36,375 nucleotides of DNA from positions 1 to 36,375 of the forward strand of contig JAFEBY010000011.1 in NCBI GenBank assembly GCA_018242465.1, in the 5' to 3' direction. The stretch comes from Pseudomonadota bacterium (GTDB lineage Bacteria > Pseudomonadota > Gammaproteobacteria > Xanthomonadales > Xanthomonadaceae). Below the pieces are notes generated by a model. The model ran no database searches, was not told the DNA's origin, and saw nothing but the letters and a program-made list of their open reading frames with translations. Shown here piece by piece: positions 7,177 to 15,721 of this stretch (position 1 is the first letter of the stretch; every line of letters starts with the position of its first letter). A program made the position numbers and the translations under genes.

Positions 7177-9306
7177 ATGAACGGATTGCGCACCGCTCGC
7201 CTCGGCCTGGCCGTTGCGCTGGCTTTCGGGGGCATGGCCCACGCGGAGACAGCGATGCAGGATGGTTCCAAACAAGCAGACGCCAAGCAGGATGATCCCA
7301 ACCAGTGGCTGGAAGACATCCACGGCGACAAGCAGATGGCATGGGTGAAGGAACACAACGCCCGCACCGAGGCCGAGCTCGGCGGCAAGCCCGGGTTTGC
7401 GAAGCTGCAATCGGACATTCGCGCGATCCTCGATTCCGACGCCAAGATCCCCGGTGTCTACAAGCAGGGCGAGTGGTACTACAACTTCTGGCAGGATAAG
7501 CAGCACGTGCGTGGCATCTGGCGGCGCACCACGCTGACGGAATATCGCAAGGCGCAGCCGAAGTGGGAAACCATCATCGACCTTGATGCGTTGAACAAGG
7601 CCGAGGGCAGCAACTGGGTGTGGCATGGCGCCAGCTGCCTGCGCCCGGCATACACGAAGTGCCTGGTGTCGTTGTCGCCGGGCGGGTCGGATGCCGACAC
7701 CACCCGCGAATTCGACATGGCGACGCGCCAGTTCGTGAAGGATGGCTTCGTCAAGCCGCTGGCCAAGGGCGAGATCGACTGGATCGATGCCGATCACGTC
7801 TTCGTGCAAACCGATTTCGGCGCAGGTTCGATGACGACATCGGGCTATCCGCGTGTCGCCAAGCTGTGGACGCGTGGCACCCCGATGTCCGATGCCAAGG
7901 TGGTGTACGAAGGCAAGCCGGTCGACATGTCGATCAGTGCCGGCCACGACGACACCCCGGGGTACGAACGCGATTTCGTCAATCGCGTGATCGATTTCTA
8001 CAACAACGAAACCTTCCTGCGCAAAACCGACGGCACGCTGGCGAAGATCGACGTGCCCGATTCGATGCAGCGTTACGTGGTGCGAGACTGGCTGGTGCTG
8101 GAACCGCGCACGGACTGGACGCTGGAGGGCAAGACCTACAAGGCCGGTTCGATGCTGGTCGCCAACTTCAACGACTGGATGGCCGGCAAGCGCGCGCTGA
8201 CCGAGCTGTTCGTGCCGACCGCGACCACATCCCTCGCCGGGGCGACGTGGACGAAGAATCACGTGGTGCTGAACGTGCTGGACGATGTCAAGAACCACTT
8301 GCAGGTGTTGACGCCGGGCAATGGCGAATGGAGGAAGAGCGAGTTCGTTGGCGCGCCGGCGATCGGCACGATCGGTGTGTCGGCGGTGGATGCCGTCGAT
8401 TCCGATGCGGTGTGGATGACGGCGTCGGGCTATCTCACCCCGACCACGCTGTCGATTGCCGAGGTCGGCAAGAAGCCGGAAGCGCTGAAAGCCATGCCGG
8501 CCTTCTTCGACGCCTCGAAGGACGTGGTGGAGCAGCACTTCGTCATCTCGAAGGACGGCACCCGCGTGCCGTACTTCATTGTCCACCGCAAGGACATCAA
8601 GCTCGATGGCAACAACCCGACGCTGCTCTATGGATACGGTGGCTTCGAGGTATCGATGATGCCGGGATATTCCGCAATCATCGGCAAGGCGTGGCTGGAG
8701 CCAGGCGGTGTCTACGTGGTGGCCAATATCCGCGGCGGCGGCGAGTACGGCCCGCGCTGGCACGAGGCTGCGCTCAAGCAGAACCGCCACAAGGCCTATG
8801 AAGACTTCGCGGCGGTCGCGCAGGACCTGATCAATCGCAAGATCACCTCGCCCAAGCGGCTCGGCACCATGGGCGGCAGCAACGGCGGCCTGTTGATGGG
8901 CAACATGCTCACGCAGTATCCGCAGTTGTTCGGCGCGATCGTGATCCAGGTGCCGCTGCTCGACATGAAGCGCTACAGCCACCTGCTGGCCGGCGCGTCG
9001 TGGATGGCGGAATACGGCGATCCCGACACCGCCGACTGGGACTACATCAAGACCTTCTCGCCCTATCAGTTGTTCGATCCGGCGAAGCAGTATCCGCCGA
9101 CCTTCATCTGGACCACCACCCGCGACGATCGCGTGCATCCCGGCCACGCGCGCAAGATGATGGCGAAGATGGAAGCCGCTGGAAAGGACGTGCGCTATTT
9201 CGAGAACATCGAAGGCGGCCACGGCGCCGGTTCCACCAGCGAACAGACCGCCAAGACCTGGGCGCTGAACTACGGCTTCCTGTGGGACGCGCTCGGGAAG
9301 AAGTGA
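7177..9306 (+). CDS. exported prolyl oligopeptidase-family serine peptidase (S9A)
   Basis: Protein of 709 aa with a signal peptide (residues 1-23, MNGLRTARLGLAVALAFGGMAHA). An N-terminal seven-bladed propeller fills most of residues 45-470, and the C-terminal alpha/beta-hydrolase peptidase domain follows (about 470-709). The catalytic triad can be read: Ser568 in GTMGGSNGGLLMG, Asp650/651 in TRDDRVHPGH and His682 in EGGHGAG. Prolyl oligopeptidases cut short peptides after proline; being exported, this one should act on periplasmic or extracellular peptides. AAGGA upstream of ATG 7177 is a plausible ribosome site, and a TAGCGT box at 7134-7139 is a possible -10. An in-frame upstream start at 7126 would spoil the signal peptide. 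It overlaps the next S9 gene by one base (TGATG). Confidence 0.93.
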   Translation: MNGLRTARLGLAVALAFGGMAHAETAMQDGSKQADAKQDDPNQWLEDIHGDKQMAWVKEHNARTEAELGGKPGFAKLQSDIRAILDSDAKIPGVYKQGEWYYNFWQDKQHVRGIWRRTTLTEYRKAQPKWETIIDLDALNKAEGSNWVWHGASCLRPAYTKCLVSLSPGGSDADTTREFDMATRQFVKDGFVKPLAKGEIDWIDADHVFVQTDFGAGSMTTSGYPRVAKLWTRGTPMSDAKVVYEGKPVDMSISAGHDDTPGYERDFVNRVIDFYNNETFLRKTDGTLAKIDVPDSMQRYVVRDWLVLEPRTDWTLEGKTYKAGSMLVANFNDWMAGKRALTELFVPTATTSLAGATWTKNHVVLNVLDDVKNHLQVLTPGNGEWRKSEFVGAPAIGTIGVSAVDAVDSDAVWMTASGYLTPTTLSIAEVGKKPEALKAMPAFFDASKDVVEQHFVISKDGTRVPYFIVHRKDIKLDGNNPTLLYGYGGFEVSMMPGYSAIIGKAWLEPGGVYVVANIRGGGEYGPRWHEAALKQNRHKAYEDFAAVAQDLINRKITSPKRLGTMGGSNGGLLMGNMLTQYPQLFGAIVIQVPLLDMKRYSHLLAGASWMAEYGDPDTADWDYIKTFSPYQLFDPAKQYPPTFIWTTTRDDRVHPGHARKMMAKMEAAGKDVRYFENIEGGHGAGSTSEQTAKTWALNYGFLWDALGKK

Positions 9307-11429
9307 TGACGGAAGATCGCAACATGCCGCAGCCGCCGCGTGCGACGAGGAAGCCGCACGTCGTCAGCGCACCGTTCGGCGCCGAACGCACGGATGCGTA
9401 TTACTGGCTGCGCGACGACGCGCGCGAAAACCCCGAGATGCTGGCATATCTCGCCGCGGAGAACGCCTACGCCGATGCCATGCTGGCGCACCTCAAGCCG
9501 CTTGAGGACACCCTCTACGGCGAGATCGTCGCCCGCATCAAGCAGGACGACAGCTCGGTGCCGTATCGCGAACGCGGTTGGTGGTATTACTCGCGCTATG
9601 TCACCGGGCAGGACTATCCGGTGCATGCACGACGCAGGGATGGCGCGGGTATCGATGCAGCTTTGATCCAGCAGGCCAATCTCGCCGGTGATTTTTCCGG
9701 CGAGCAGGTGCTGCTCGACGTCAACGCGCTGGCGCAGGGCCACGACTACTACTCCGCGCATCCGGTGGCGATCAGCCGCGACAACCGCATGATGGCCTGG
9801 GCCGACGACACCAATGGCCGCCGCCAGTACACGCTGCGCTTCACCGATCTCGATAGCGGAGAAGTGTTGGCGGATGCGATCCCCGGAACCAGCGCCGACG
9901 CCGAATGGGCCGACGACGGCCGCACGCTGCTCTACATCGAGAACGATCCGGAAACGTTGCTGACCGTGCGCGTGAAGAAGCACGTGCTTGGCAGCGACGT
10001 CGCGCGGGATGCGGTGGTCTACGAGGAAGACGACGACAGCTACTACATGGGGCTGGGTCGCACTCGTGACGATCTCTTCATCACGATTGCCTTGCACAGC
10101 ACGGTGTCGAACGAGGAGCGCTACGCGGCGGCGGCCGATCCGTCCGATTTCAAGGTGCTGGCGCCGCGCGAACGCGACGTCGAATACGACGCCGATCATT
10201 TCGATGGGCGCTGGGTGATCCGCACCAATGCCCCGGACGCGGACGGCGTACCCGCGAAGAACTTCAAGATCGTCACCGCCGCCGATGGTGCGACTTCGCG
10301 CAAGGAATGGGTCGACTGGATTGCGCACGACCCTGGGGTTTTCATCGAAACCATCGAACTGTTCGACGGCTTCAGCGCCATCGATGAACGCTCTGGCGGA
10401 CTGGAGCGCATCCGCATCCTGCACGCCGATGGTCGCGAGGAATACGTCAGGGCCGACGAGTCCGCCTATTCGATGGGTCTCGAAGTCAACGCCGAACCGG
10501 ATACCGAGTGGTTGCGCTACAGCTATACCTCGCTGACCACGCCGATCATCACCTACGAGGTGAACATCCGCTCCGGCGAGCGTCGCCTGCTGAAACAGCA
10601 GCCGGTGCTCGGTGGCTACGACCAGTCGAACTACGTCACCGAACGCGTGTGGGTGCCGGCGCGCGATGGCGTGCAGGTGCCGGTGTCGCTGGTCTATCGC
10701 AGGGACTTCAGGCGCGACGGCACGGCGGCGATGCTGCAGTACGGTTACGGCAGCTACGGGCATTCGATGGATCCGTCGTTCACCACTTCGATCATCAGCC
10801 TGCTCGATCGCGGCATGGTCTACGCGCTGGCGCACATCCGCGGTGGCGAGGAGATGGGCCGCGACTGGTACGACAACGGCCGGATGTTCCACAAGAAGAA
10901 CAGCTTCACCGATTTCATCGACGTCACCCGCTGGCTGGTCGAGCACAAGTACGTGGCGAAGGATCGCGTCGCGGCGATGGGCGGCAGCGCCGGCGGCCTG
11001 CTGATGGGCGCGATCTCGAACATGGCGCCGCAGGACTACCGGGTGATCCTGTCGCAGGTCCCGTTCGTCGACGTGGTGACGACGATGCTCGATCCGACCA
11101 TTCCGCTGACCACCAACGAATACGACGAGTGGGGCAATCCGGAGCACCAGGACAGTTACGACTACATGCTGTCGTACTCGCCCTACGACAACCTGAAAGC
11201 CCAGGCGTACCCGGCGATGTTCGTCGGCACCGGGCTGTGGGATTCGCAGGTGCAGTACTGGGAGCCGGCCAAGTACGTGGCGCGCCTGCGCGATGTCAAC
11301 ACGTCGACGTGGCCGGTCGTATTCCGCACCAACATGGAGGCCGGGCACGGCGGCAAGTCGGGGCGTTTCCGCCGCTATCGCGAGACGGCCGAGATGTATG
11401 CGTTCATGCTGGAACAGATGGGGGCCTGA
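9306..11429 (+). CDS. ptrB: oligopeptidase B (S9A serine peptidase)
   Basis: Protein of 707 aa with no signal peptide, so probably cytosolic. The propeller domain runs to about residue 430 and the peptidase domain follows. The triad is Ser561 in MGGSAGGLLMG, Asp646 in GLWDSQVQYWEP and His681 in EAGHGGKSGR. The DSxVQYWEP and MEAGHGGKSGR stretches are typical of oligopeptidase B, which cleaves short peptides after Arg/Lys. N-terminal features such as YYWLRDDAREN also fit. The ATG at 9306 shares its A with the TGA of the preceding S9 gene, implying translational coupling. The open frame continues upstream to 9000, but that part overlaps the other peptidase and does not resemble the family. Confidence 0.94.
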   Translation: MTEDRNMPQPPRATRKPHVVSAPFGAERTDAYYWLRDDARENPEMLAYLAAENAYADAMLAHLKPLEDTLYGEIVARIKQDDSSVPYRERGWWYYSRYVTGQDYPVHARRRDGAGIDAALIQQANLAGDFSGEQVLLDVNALAQGHDYYSAHPVAISRDNRMMAWADDTNGRRQYTLRFTDLDSGEVLADAIPGTSADAEWADDGRTLLYIENDPETLLTVRVKKHVLGSDVARDAVVYEEDDDSYYMGLGRTRDDLFITIALHSTVSNEERYAAAADPSDFKVLAPRERDVEYDADHFDGRWVIRTNAPDADGVPAKNFKIVTAADGATSRKEWVDWIAHDPGVFIETIELFDGFSAIDERSGGLERIRILHADGREEYVRADESAYSMGLEVNAEPDTEWLRYSYTSLTTPIITYEVNIRSGERRLLKQQPVLGGYDQSNYVTERVWVPARDGVQVPVSLVYRRDFRRDGTAAMLQYGYGSYGHSMDPSFTTSIISLLDRGMVYALAHIRGGEEMGRDWYDNGRMFHKKNSFTDFIDVTRWLVEHKYVAKDRVAAMGGSAGGLLMGAISNMAPQDYRVILSQVPFVDVVTTMLDPTIPLTTNEYDEWGNPEHQDSYDYMLSYSPYDNLKAQAYPAMFVGTGLWDSQVQYWEPAKYVARLRDVNTSTWPVVFRTNMEAGHGGKSGRFRRYRETAEMYAFMLEQMGA

Positions 11430-11453
11430 GCGCGTGCGTTCATGCAACCGCGT

Positions 11454-11459
11454 TACACT
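11454..11459 (+). promoter_or_regulatory. -10-like box TACACT, predicted leaderless start
   Basis: TACACT ends 6 nt before the lptM ATG at 11466. It lies in the 36-nt gap after ptrB. It fits the TAnnnT form that recurs in this window. No Shine-Dalgarno precedes lptM. Confidence 0.55.
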
Positions 11460-11465
11460 GCGGCC

Positions 11466-11711
11466 ATGAACATCCGACTCCCCCTCGTGCTGACTGCCGC
11501 CTGCCTGCTCACGGCTTGCGGCAACAAGGGCCCGCTGGTGCTGCCGCAGAAGCCGGTGCCGGTCGAAACCACGACGGTGCCTGCGCCTGCGCCGCAGACG
11601 GACACTCAGCAGACGCCATCGACCGAAGGCCAGCAGTCGCAACCGAAGTCTGCCGAGACGCCCGCGCCCGCCCAGGAGCCCCCGGCCACGCCGGCTCCCA
11701 AGCCCCGATAG
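11466..11711 (+). CDS. lptM: LptM (YifL-type) lipoprotein, LPS translocon maturation
   Basis: Protein of 81 aa. It has a lipoprotein signal with lipobox LLTAC (Cys18), followed at once by GNKGPLVLP, the family signature (usually GQKGPLYLP). In E. coli LptM binds the LptD/E translocon and helps LptD form its correct disulfides in the outer membrane. The rest is an unusually long low-complexity tail rich in Pro, Ala, Gln and Thr. Position directly before dapF matches the E. coli yifL-dapF order. The upstream in-frame start at 11442 would add eight residues and is rejected in favour of ATG 11466, 6 nt after TACACT. Confidence 0.9.
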   Translation: MNIRLPLVLTAACLLTACGNKGPLVLPQKPVPVETTTVPAPAPQTDTQQTPSTEGQQSQPKSAETPAPAQEPPATPAPKPR

Positions 11712-11727
11712 TCTTGGCAGGCCCTAG

Positions 11728-12564
11728 ATGCGTTTCAGCAAGATGCACGGTGCCGGCAACGATTTCGTCGTGATCGACCTGCGCGACGGTTCGCCCGCGC
11801 CACCCGCCGATCTGTGCCGTCTGCTCGGCGATCGCCACCTCGGCGTCGGCTGCGACCAGATCCTTACCATCGAGGCGCCGCGTGCTGCGGGTTCGGTCGC
11901 CAGTTACGGCATCTGGAATTCCGACGGTTCGCCGTCGGGCCAGTGCGGCAATGGCGCGCGCTGTGTCGCCGCATGGCTGGTGCGTGATGGCGCGGCGCAG
12001 CGCGAACGCTTCCGCATCGACAGTCCGGTTGGCTCGCATGACGTGGAACACCTCGGCGGCGACCAGTACCGCGTCAACATGGGTGTTCCCGATTTCGCGC
12101 CGGCAGCCATCCCGCTGAAGGCGGGCGTTGCCGAATCCGACCGCTACGTGCTGTGCTTGGATGGCGAAGACATCGCGTTCGGCGCGGTGTCGATGGGCAA
12201 CCCGCACGCGGTGATCGAAGTGGATGATGTGCGCGGCGCCGATGTCGAACGCATCGGTCCGGCGATCCAGTCTTCGCTACTGTTTCCGAATTCGGCCAAT
12301 GTCGGTTTCGTCCAGGTGCTGGCGCCCGACCACATCCGCCTGCGCGTGTACGAACGTGGCACCGGCGAAACCCTGGCCTGCGGCAGCGGCGCGTGCGCGG
12401 CGGCGGCGGTGCTGATGCGGCGTGGCCGCGTCGGTCGCAACGTCGCGGTGGAATTGCCCGGCGGCACCCTGCGCATCGCTTGGCCGGACGACGCATCTGC
12501 AGTCACAATGGCGGGACCAACGGCCTTCGTGTTCGAAGGCGGGTTGCCGCAACTCCGGGGATGA
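11728..12564 (+). CDS. dapF: diaminopimelate epimerase
   Basis: Protein of 278 aa, normal length. It interconverts LL- and meso-diaminopimelate, the last-but-one step of lysine synthesis and the source of meso-DAP for peptidoglycan. The two catalytic cysteines are seen: Cys73 in GQCGNGARC and Cys218 in [13 protein letters not shown] (E. coli Cys73 and Cys217). N-terminal [15 protein letters not shown] and the MGNPHAV motif are also typical. It sits 16 nt after lptM and its TGA overlaps the region of the next start, in the conserved lptM-dapF-DUF484-xerC operon. Confidence 0.97.
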   Translation: MRFSKMHGAGNDFVVIDLRDGSPAPPADLCRLLGDRHLGVGCDQILTIEAPRAAGSVASYGIWNSDGSPSGQCGNGARCVAAWLVRDGAAQRERFRIDSPVGSHDVEHLGGDQYRVNMGVPDFAPAAIPLKAGVAESDRYVLCLDGEDIAFGAVSMGNPHAVIEVDDVRGADVERIGPAIQSSLLFPNSANVGFVQVLAPDHIRLRVYERGTGETLACGSGACAAAAVLMRRGRVGRNVAVELPGGTLRIAWPDDASAVTMAGPTAFVFEGGLPQLRG

Positions 12565-12572
12565 AGGAACGC

Positions 12573-13247
12573 ATGGACCACAACGAAAAACTCGGTGCCC
12601 ACGAAGTCGCGGCCTGGCTGCGCCATCATCCGGGCTTCCTCCAGCAATTCCCCGATCTCGCGGAGTCGCTGCAGGTACCGCGCGAGGACGGCCGTGCCTC
12701 GTCGCTGGCCAGTTACCAGCTGGAAGTGCTGCGCGACAAGAATCGCGAGCTCAATCGTCGCCTGCATGATCTTTTCGCCAATGCCGAGGAGAACGAACGC
12801 CTCGCCGTGCGCACGCACCAACTGACGCTGGCGTTGATGCGACAGTCGACGTTGGCCGACACCGTGCGCGCAATGGCTGCGAGCCTGGCCGAGGATTTCC
12901 AGGGCGATCGCGTGCGCGTGCTGCTGTTCCGCGCGGTGCCGGAACTGGAAGGGCAGGAATGGGTGCTGCAGGCTGATGAAGGTTCATCGACGCTGGCGCC
13001 GTTTCGCGACTGCATCGCCGATGGCCAGCCGATCTCGGGGCGCCTGCAGGCCGACAAGCAATCGGTGTTGTACGGCGCCGCCGCCGATGAGGTGCTGTCC
13101 AGCCTGTTGCTGCCGATCACCGGCCACGGCCTGGTCGCGGTCGGTAGCAGCGATGCCAACCGCTTCTATCCGGGCATGGGCACGCTGTTCGCCAAGATGA
13201 TGGGCGAAGCTTTCGCGACTGCACTGGATCGCCACCAGGCATCGTGA
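12573..13247 (+). CDS. DUF484 family protein
   Basis: Protein of 224 aa. The N-terminus (HEVAAWLRHHPGFLQQFPDLAESLQVP) is the DUF484 signature. A predicted coiled coil follows (about residues 50-85, LEVLRDKNRELNRRLHDLFANAEENERL), then a GAF-like domain (about 90-220). Function is not established; the gene is conserved between dapF and xerC across gammaproteobacteria (E. coli yigA position). ATG 12561 is also in frame, but AAGGA (12564-12568) is well placed for ATG 12573. Its TGA overlaps the GTG start of xerC. Confidence 0.9.
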   Translation: MDHNEKLGAHEVAAWLRHHPGFLQQFPDLAESLQVPREDGRASSLASYQLEVLRDKNRELNRRLHDLFANAEENERLAVRTHQLTLALMRQSTLADTVRAMAASLAEDFQGDRVRVLLFRAVPELEGQEWVLQADEGSSTLAPFRDCIADGQPISGRLQADKQSVLYGAAADEVLSSLLLPITGHGLVAVGSSDANRFYPGMGTLFAKMMGEAFATALDRHQAS

Positions 13248-14131
13248 ACACCGGTGCCGGCATTGATGCCTTCATCGATCATCTCAGGGTCGAGCGGGCG
13301 ATGTCGGCGCATACGCTGGATGCCTATCGCCGCGATCTCGGCGAATTCGCGCGCTGGTGCGAAGGGCAGGGCATCGCCGATCCGGCGCGCGCCGACGCCA
13401 ACCACATCCGCGCCTGGGTTGCCGACGGCAATCGCAACGAGCTCTCGGCGAAGACCCTGCAGCGCCGCCTGTCGTCCTGCCGCAGCTGGTTCCGCTGGCT
13501 GCTGAAGAACGGCGTGGTCGCGGCCAATCCCGCCGATGGCGTGCGCGGACCGAAAGCGCCGCGCAATCTCCCGCAAGTCCTTGACGTCGACGAAGCGGTG
13601 CAGCTGGTCGAACTTGATACCGATGCGCAACTGGGCCTGCGCGACCGCGCGATGCTTGAGTTGTTCTATTCCTCCGGCCTGCGCGTGAGCGAGCTGTGCG
13701 GATTGCACTGGAACGCGCTCGACCTCGGCAACGGGCTGGTCACCGTCACCGGCAAGGGCAACAAGCAGCGCTCGGTGCCGGTGGGGTCACACGCCTGCCG
13801 CGCGCTGGAAGCGTGGCGTGCCGAATCGCGTCCGCGCGCCGATGCGCCGGTATTCCCGGGGCGTGGCGGCGCGCCGATCACCACGCGCGCGATACAGGCG
13901 CGCATCAAGCAACTGGCGCAACGCCAGGGCGTATACAAGCGCATCCATCCGCATTTGCTGCGCCACAGTTTCGCCAGCCACATGCTGGAGTCCTCCGGCG
14001 ACCTGCGCGCGGTGCAGGAACTGCTGGGCCACGCCGACATCAGCACCACCCAGATCTATACCCACCTCGATTTCCAGCATTTGGCCAAGGTCTACGACGG
14101 GGCGCACCCGCGGGCGAAGCGGAAGGGTTGA
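13244..14131 (+). CDS. xerC: tyrosine recombinase XerC
   Basis: Protein of 295 aa, the standard Xer length. It has an N-terminal SAM-like core-binding domain (residues 1-90) and a catalytic domain (about 110-290). The residues of the active site are in place: Arg147 (SSGLRVSEL), Lys171 (TGKGNKQR), His237 and Arg240 (HPHLLRHSFASHML), His263 (LLGHADISTTQ) and nucleophile Tyr272 (QIYTHLD). With XerD it resolves chromosome dimers at dif. The GTG start overlaps the DUF484 stop (GTGA). The dapF-DUF484-xerC context makes it the housekeeping enzyme and not a phage or integron integrase. The stop codon abuts that of the convergent hydrolase gene. Confidence 0.96.
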   Translation: MNTGAGIDAFIDHLRVERAMSAHTLDAYRRDLGEFARWCEGQGIADPARADANHIRAWVADGNRNELSAKTLQRRLSSCRSWFRWLLKNGVVAANPADGVRGPKAPRNLPQVLDVDEAVQLVELDTDAQLGLRDRAMLELFYSSGLRVSELCGLHWNALDLGNGLVTVTGKGNKQRSVPVGSHACRALEAWRAESRPRADAPVFPGRGGAPITTRAIQARIKQLAQRQGVYKRIHPHLLRHSFASHMLESSGDLRAVQELLGHADISTTQIYTHLDFQHLAKVYDGAHPRAKRKG

Positions 14132-14974
14132 TCACGCGGGCAGCGTTTGCAGTGAACGACTCGTTCGTCGTGCTTCCTCGAGTTCGAACGGATTGTGTGC
14201 GCAGAAGATCCGGATGTCCGGATGCGTCGCATGGAGTTCGCGCAGGCGACCCTGATTGTGCAGGCGTTCGCTACGGACGGTCTGTACCATGGCCTGGAAG
14301 GTGCCCACTTTCCAGGCGCACTCGCGTTCCGGTTGCTTGATCTCACGCGGGTCGAAATAGGCATCGCCCGCATGCAACAGCCAGCCGTCGCCTGCGTCAA
14401 CCGCAACTCCGCAATGCCCCAATGTATGCCCGAACAGCGGCACGAGCAGGATTTCTGGAGGCAATCCCTGCAACTGGCGGATCGCTTCGAATCCGAACCA
14501 TGGTTCGCCTTCTTCCGAATAGGCCGCGAAGTCAGGACCATGCGCCCACATCAATGGCCTGTAACGATGCTTCGCCTTGAATGTCCTGCGTGTCATTGCG
14601 GCGTCGAGTTCGAGTGTGTGTACATGGACTTTGGCATGCGGGAAGTCGGACAGACCGCCGACATGATCGAGATCCAGGTGGGTCATGACGATGTGGCGGA
14701 CGTCTTCCGGCGCAAAGCCGAGCGCACGTATCTGGTGGATCGCGGCCATGCGCGGATCGCGTTTCGGATTCGCGTACAGATAGCTGAAGGAGAGGCCAAG
14801 CCGCGTCACTGGATCGTGCAAGTCGCAGGTGCCCAGCCCGGTATCGATCAGGACCAATCCGTTTGCCGGCGTTTCGACCAGCAGGCAATGGCATCCCAGA
14901 GGCCGGCCATGGATCGTCAGTCGACGGATGCAGGCGCAGTCGAGATGGTGAACGCGGAAACGTGTTGCGGCCAT
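14132..14974 (-). CDS. metallo-beta-lactamase-fold hydrolase
   Basis: Protein of 280 aa with no signal peptide. MBL-fold motifs: MTHLDLDHVGG (His99, Asp101, Asp103, His104), FGHTLGH (His183, His187), HAGDAYF (Asp204) and FCAHNP (His260). The first motif is HxDxDH rather than the canonical HxHxDH, so one zinc ligand is Asp. The layout recalls lactonase-like or other small-ester hydrolases of the MBL superfamily; the substrate is unknown. The gene diverges from a TetR regulator. The start at 14974 follows a good promoter (TTGACA at 15031-15036 and TTCAAT at 15008-15013, minus strand); the longer open frame to 15073 runs across that promoter and is rejected. The pairing suggests induction by the substrate. 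Confidence 0.88.
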   Translation of the reverse strand: MAATRFRVHHLDCACIRRLTIHGRPLGCHCLLVETPANGLVLIDTGLGTCDLHDPVTRLGLSFSYLYANPKRDPRMAAIHQIRALGFAPEDVRHIVMTHLDLDHVGGLSDFPHAKVHVHTLELDAAMTRRTFKAKHRYRPLMWAHGPDFAAYSEEGEPWFGFEAIRQLQGLPPEILLVPLFGHTLGHCGVAVDAGDGWLLHAGDAYFDPREIKQPERECAWKVGTFQAMVQTVRSERLHNQGRLRELHATHPDIRIFCAHNPFELEEARRTSRSLQTLPA

Positions 14975-14989
14975 GGCACACCCCAAAAG

Positions 14990-15003
14990 GGAATATTTAT
15001 TCC
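14990..15003. promoter_or_regulatory. operator-like site 1 for the TetR regulator
   Basis: GGAATATTTATTCC is a 14-bp near-palindrome (GGAATA-TT-TATTCC), flanked by AAAAG and TTTT. It lies where transcription of the hydrolase should begin, just after its -10 box. The same pattern recurs at 15037-15050. TetR binding is inference from position and symmetry. Confidence 0.6.
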
Positions 15004-15007
15004 TTTT

Positions 15008-15036
15008 ATTGAATGTTATCGTTCGCCCCTTGTCAA
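15008..15036 (-). promoter_or_regulatory. promoter of the MBL-fold hydrolase
   Basis: On the minus strand a perfect -35 TTGACA (15036-15031) is followed after 17 nt by TTCAAT (15013-15008; 4/6 to TATAAT). The predicted start, near 15001, falls in operator 1, and the -35 touches operator 2. This is the best -35/-10 pair in the window. Confidence 0.65.
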
Positions 15037-15050
15037 GGAACATCCATTCC
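15037..15050. promoter_or_regulatory. operator-like site 2 for the TetR regulator
   Basis: GGAACATCCATTCC matches site 1 at 11 of 14 positions (consensus GGAAYATYYATTCC). The sites are 47 bp apart, start to start. It lies 15 bp before the tetR ATG, adjoining the -35 of the hydrolase promoter and the ribosome site of tetR, which fits autoregulation. Confidence 0.6.
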
Positions 15051-15065
15051 CTTTTTGGAGATTGC

Positions 15066-15653
15066 ATGCCCAAGGTCAGTCAGGCGCATCGGCAGATGCG
15101 CCAGCAGCAGATCCTGGAGGCCGCATGGCGGTGCTTCGATCGCGGTGGCGTGCAAGCCACGACCATGCAGGACATCATCGCGGAGTCGGGCCTGTCCGCC
15201 AGCGCGATGTACCGGTATTTCGAAGACAAGGAAGCCCTCATCGTCGCTGCGATCACGGCATCGCTCGGGGCGCTGGGCAAGCTGCTGCAACCGATATTCG
15301 ACGATGTGGCGATCCCCGGGCCGGCTGAACTCGCGACGCGCATCGCGCAACGCGTGGACGCGTTCGTTGCCAGCCCCGGCTACGACCTGCGAGCGATTGC
15401 CATCCAGGGGTGGGGTGAAGCGCAACACAACGACGACGTGCGTGCCGCGATCTCGGGGTTCTACGCGGGATTTCGCGATCGGCTGGCAGTACGTGTACGC
15501 GCCTGGCAGAAAGCGGGTGTTGTGCCGCGATCGGCCAGGGCGCTTGACATCGCCAACGTGATCCAGGCCGTGGTGCTGGGCCATGTTGTGCAGGGGGCAA
15601 TCCTGGGCGATGTCGATGCCGGACGGATCGTGCGGGGGCTCGACGGCTTCTGA
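15066..15653 (+). CDS. TetR-family transcriptional regulator
   Basis: Protein of 195 aa. The N-terminal TetR HTH domain spans residues 8-55 ([46 protein letters not shown] in consecutive parts), with a C-terminal all-helical ligand domain. The start at 15066 has TGGAG 6-10 nt upstream; the in-frame 14973 start would cover the operator region and is rejected. It is divergent from the MBL-fold hydrolase and probably represses that gene and itself through the two GGAAYATYYATTCC sites. The ligand is unknown. It ends 68 nt before hslV. Confidence 0.9.
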   Translation: MPKVSQAHRQMRQQQILEAAWRCFDRGGVQATTMQDIIAESGLSASAMYRYFEDKEALIVAAITASLGALGKLLQPIFDDVAIPGPAELATRIAQRVDAFVASPGYDLRAIAIQGWGEAQHNDDVRAAISGFYAGFRDRLAVRVRAWQKAGVVPRSARALDIANVIQAVVLGHVVQGAILGDVDAGRIVRGLDGF

Positions 15654-15721
15654 GTCTGTCATTCGTCATGCCTTGAGTCCGGTCACGGCGACCCCAGATC
15701 GGAAGCTCAAAGGAGACTCCG

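Noticed and set aside
5794-9222. Very long minus-strand open frame (1142 codons) across the WYL gene, small protein and S9 peptidase
   Set aside because: It is antisense to three well-supported genes, has Arg/His-rich composition without any domain, and such frames are expected from strong third-position GC bias.
7177-11429. The two S9 genes as one frameshifted gene or a recent duplication
   Set aside because: Each is full length with its own complete catalytic triad, and the sequences differ widely in propeller and motif details.
9270-11642. Minus-strand open frame of 790 codons opposite ptrB
   Set aside because: Shadow of ptrB with no recognisable motif and no start signal; composition is typical of antisense frames.
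13244-14131. Tyrosine recombinase as sign of a mobile element
   Set aside because: The lptM-dapF-DUF484-xerC context and the standard 295-residue length identify the housekeeping XerC; no att-like repeats or tRNA are nearby.
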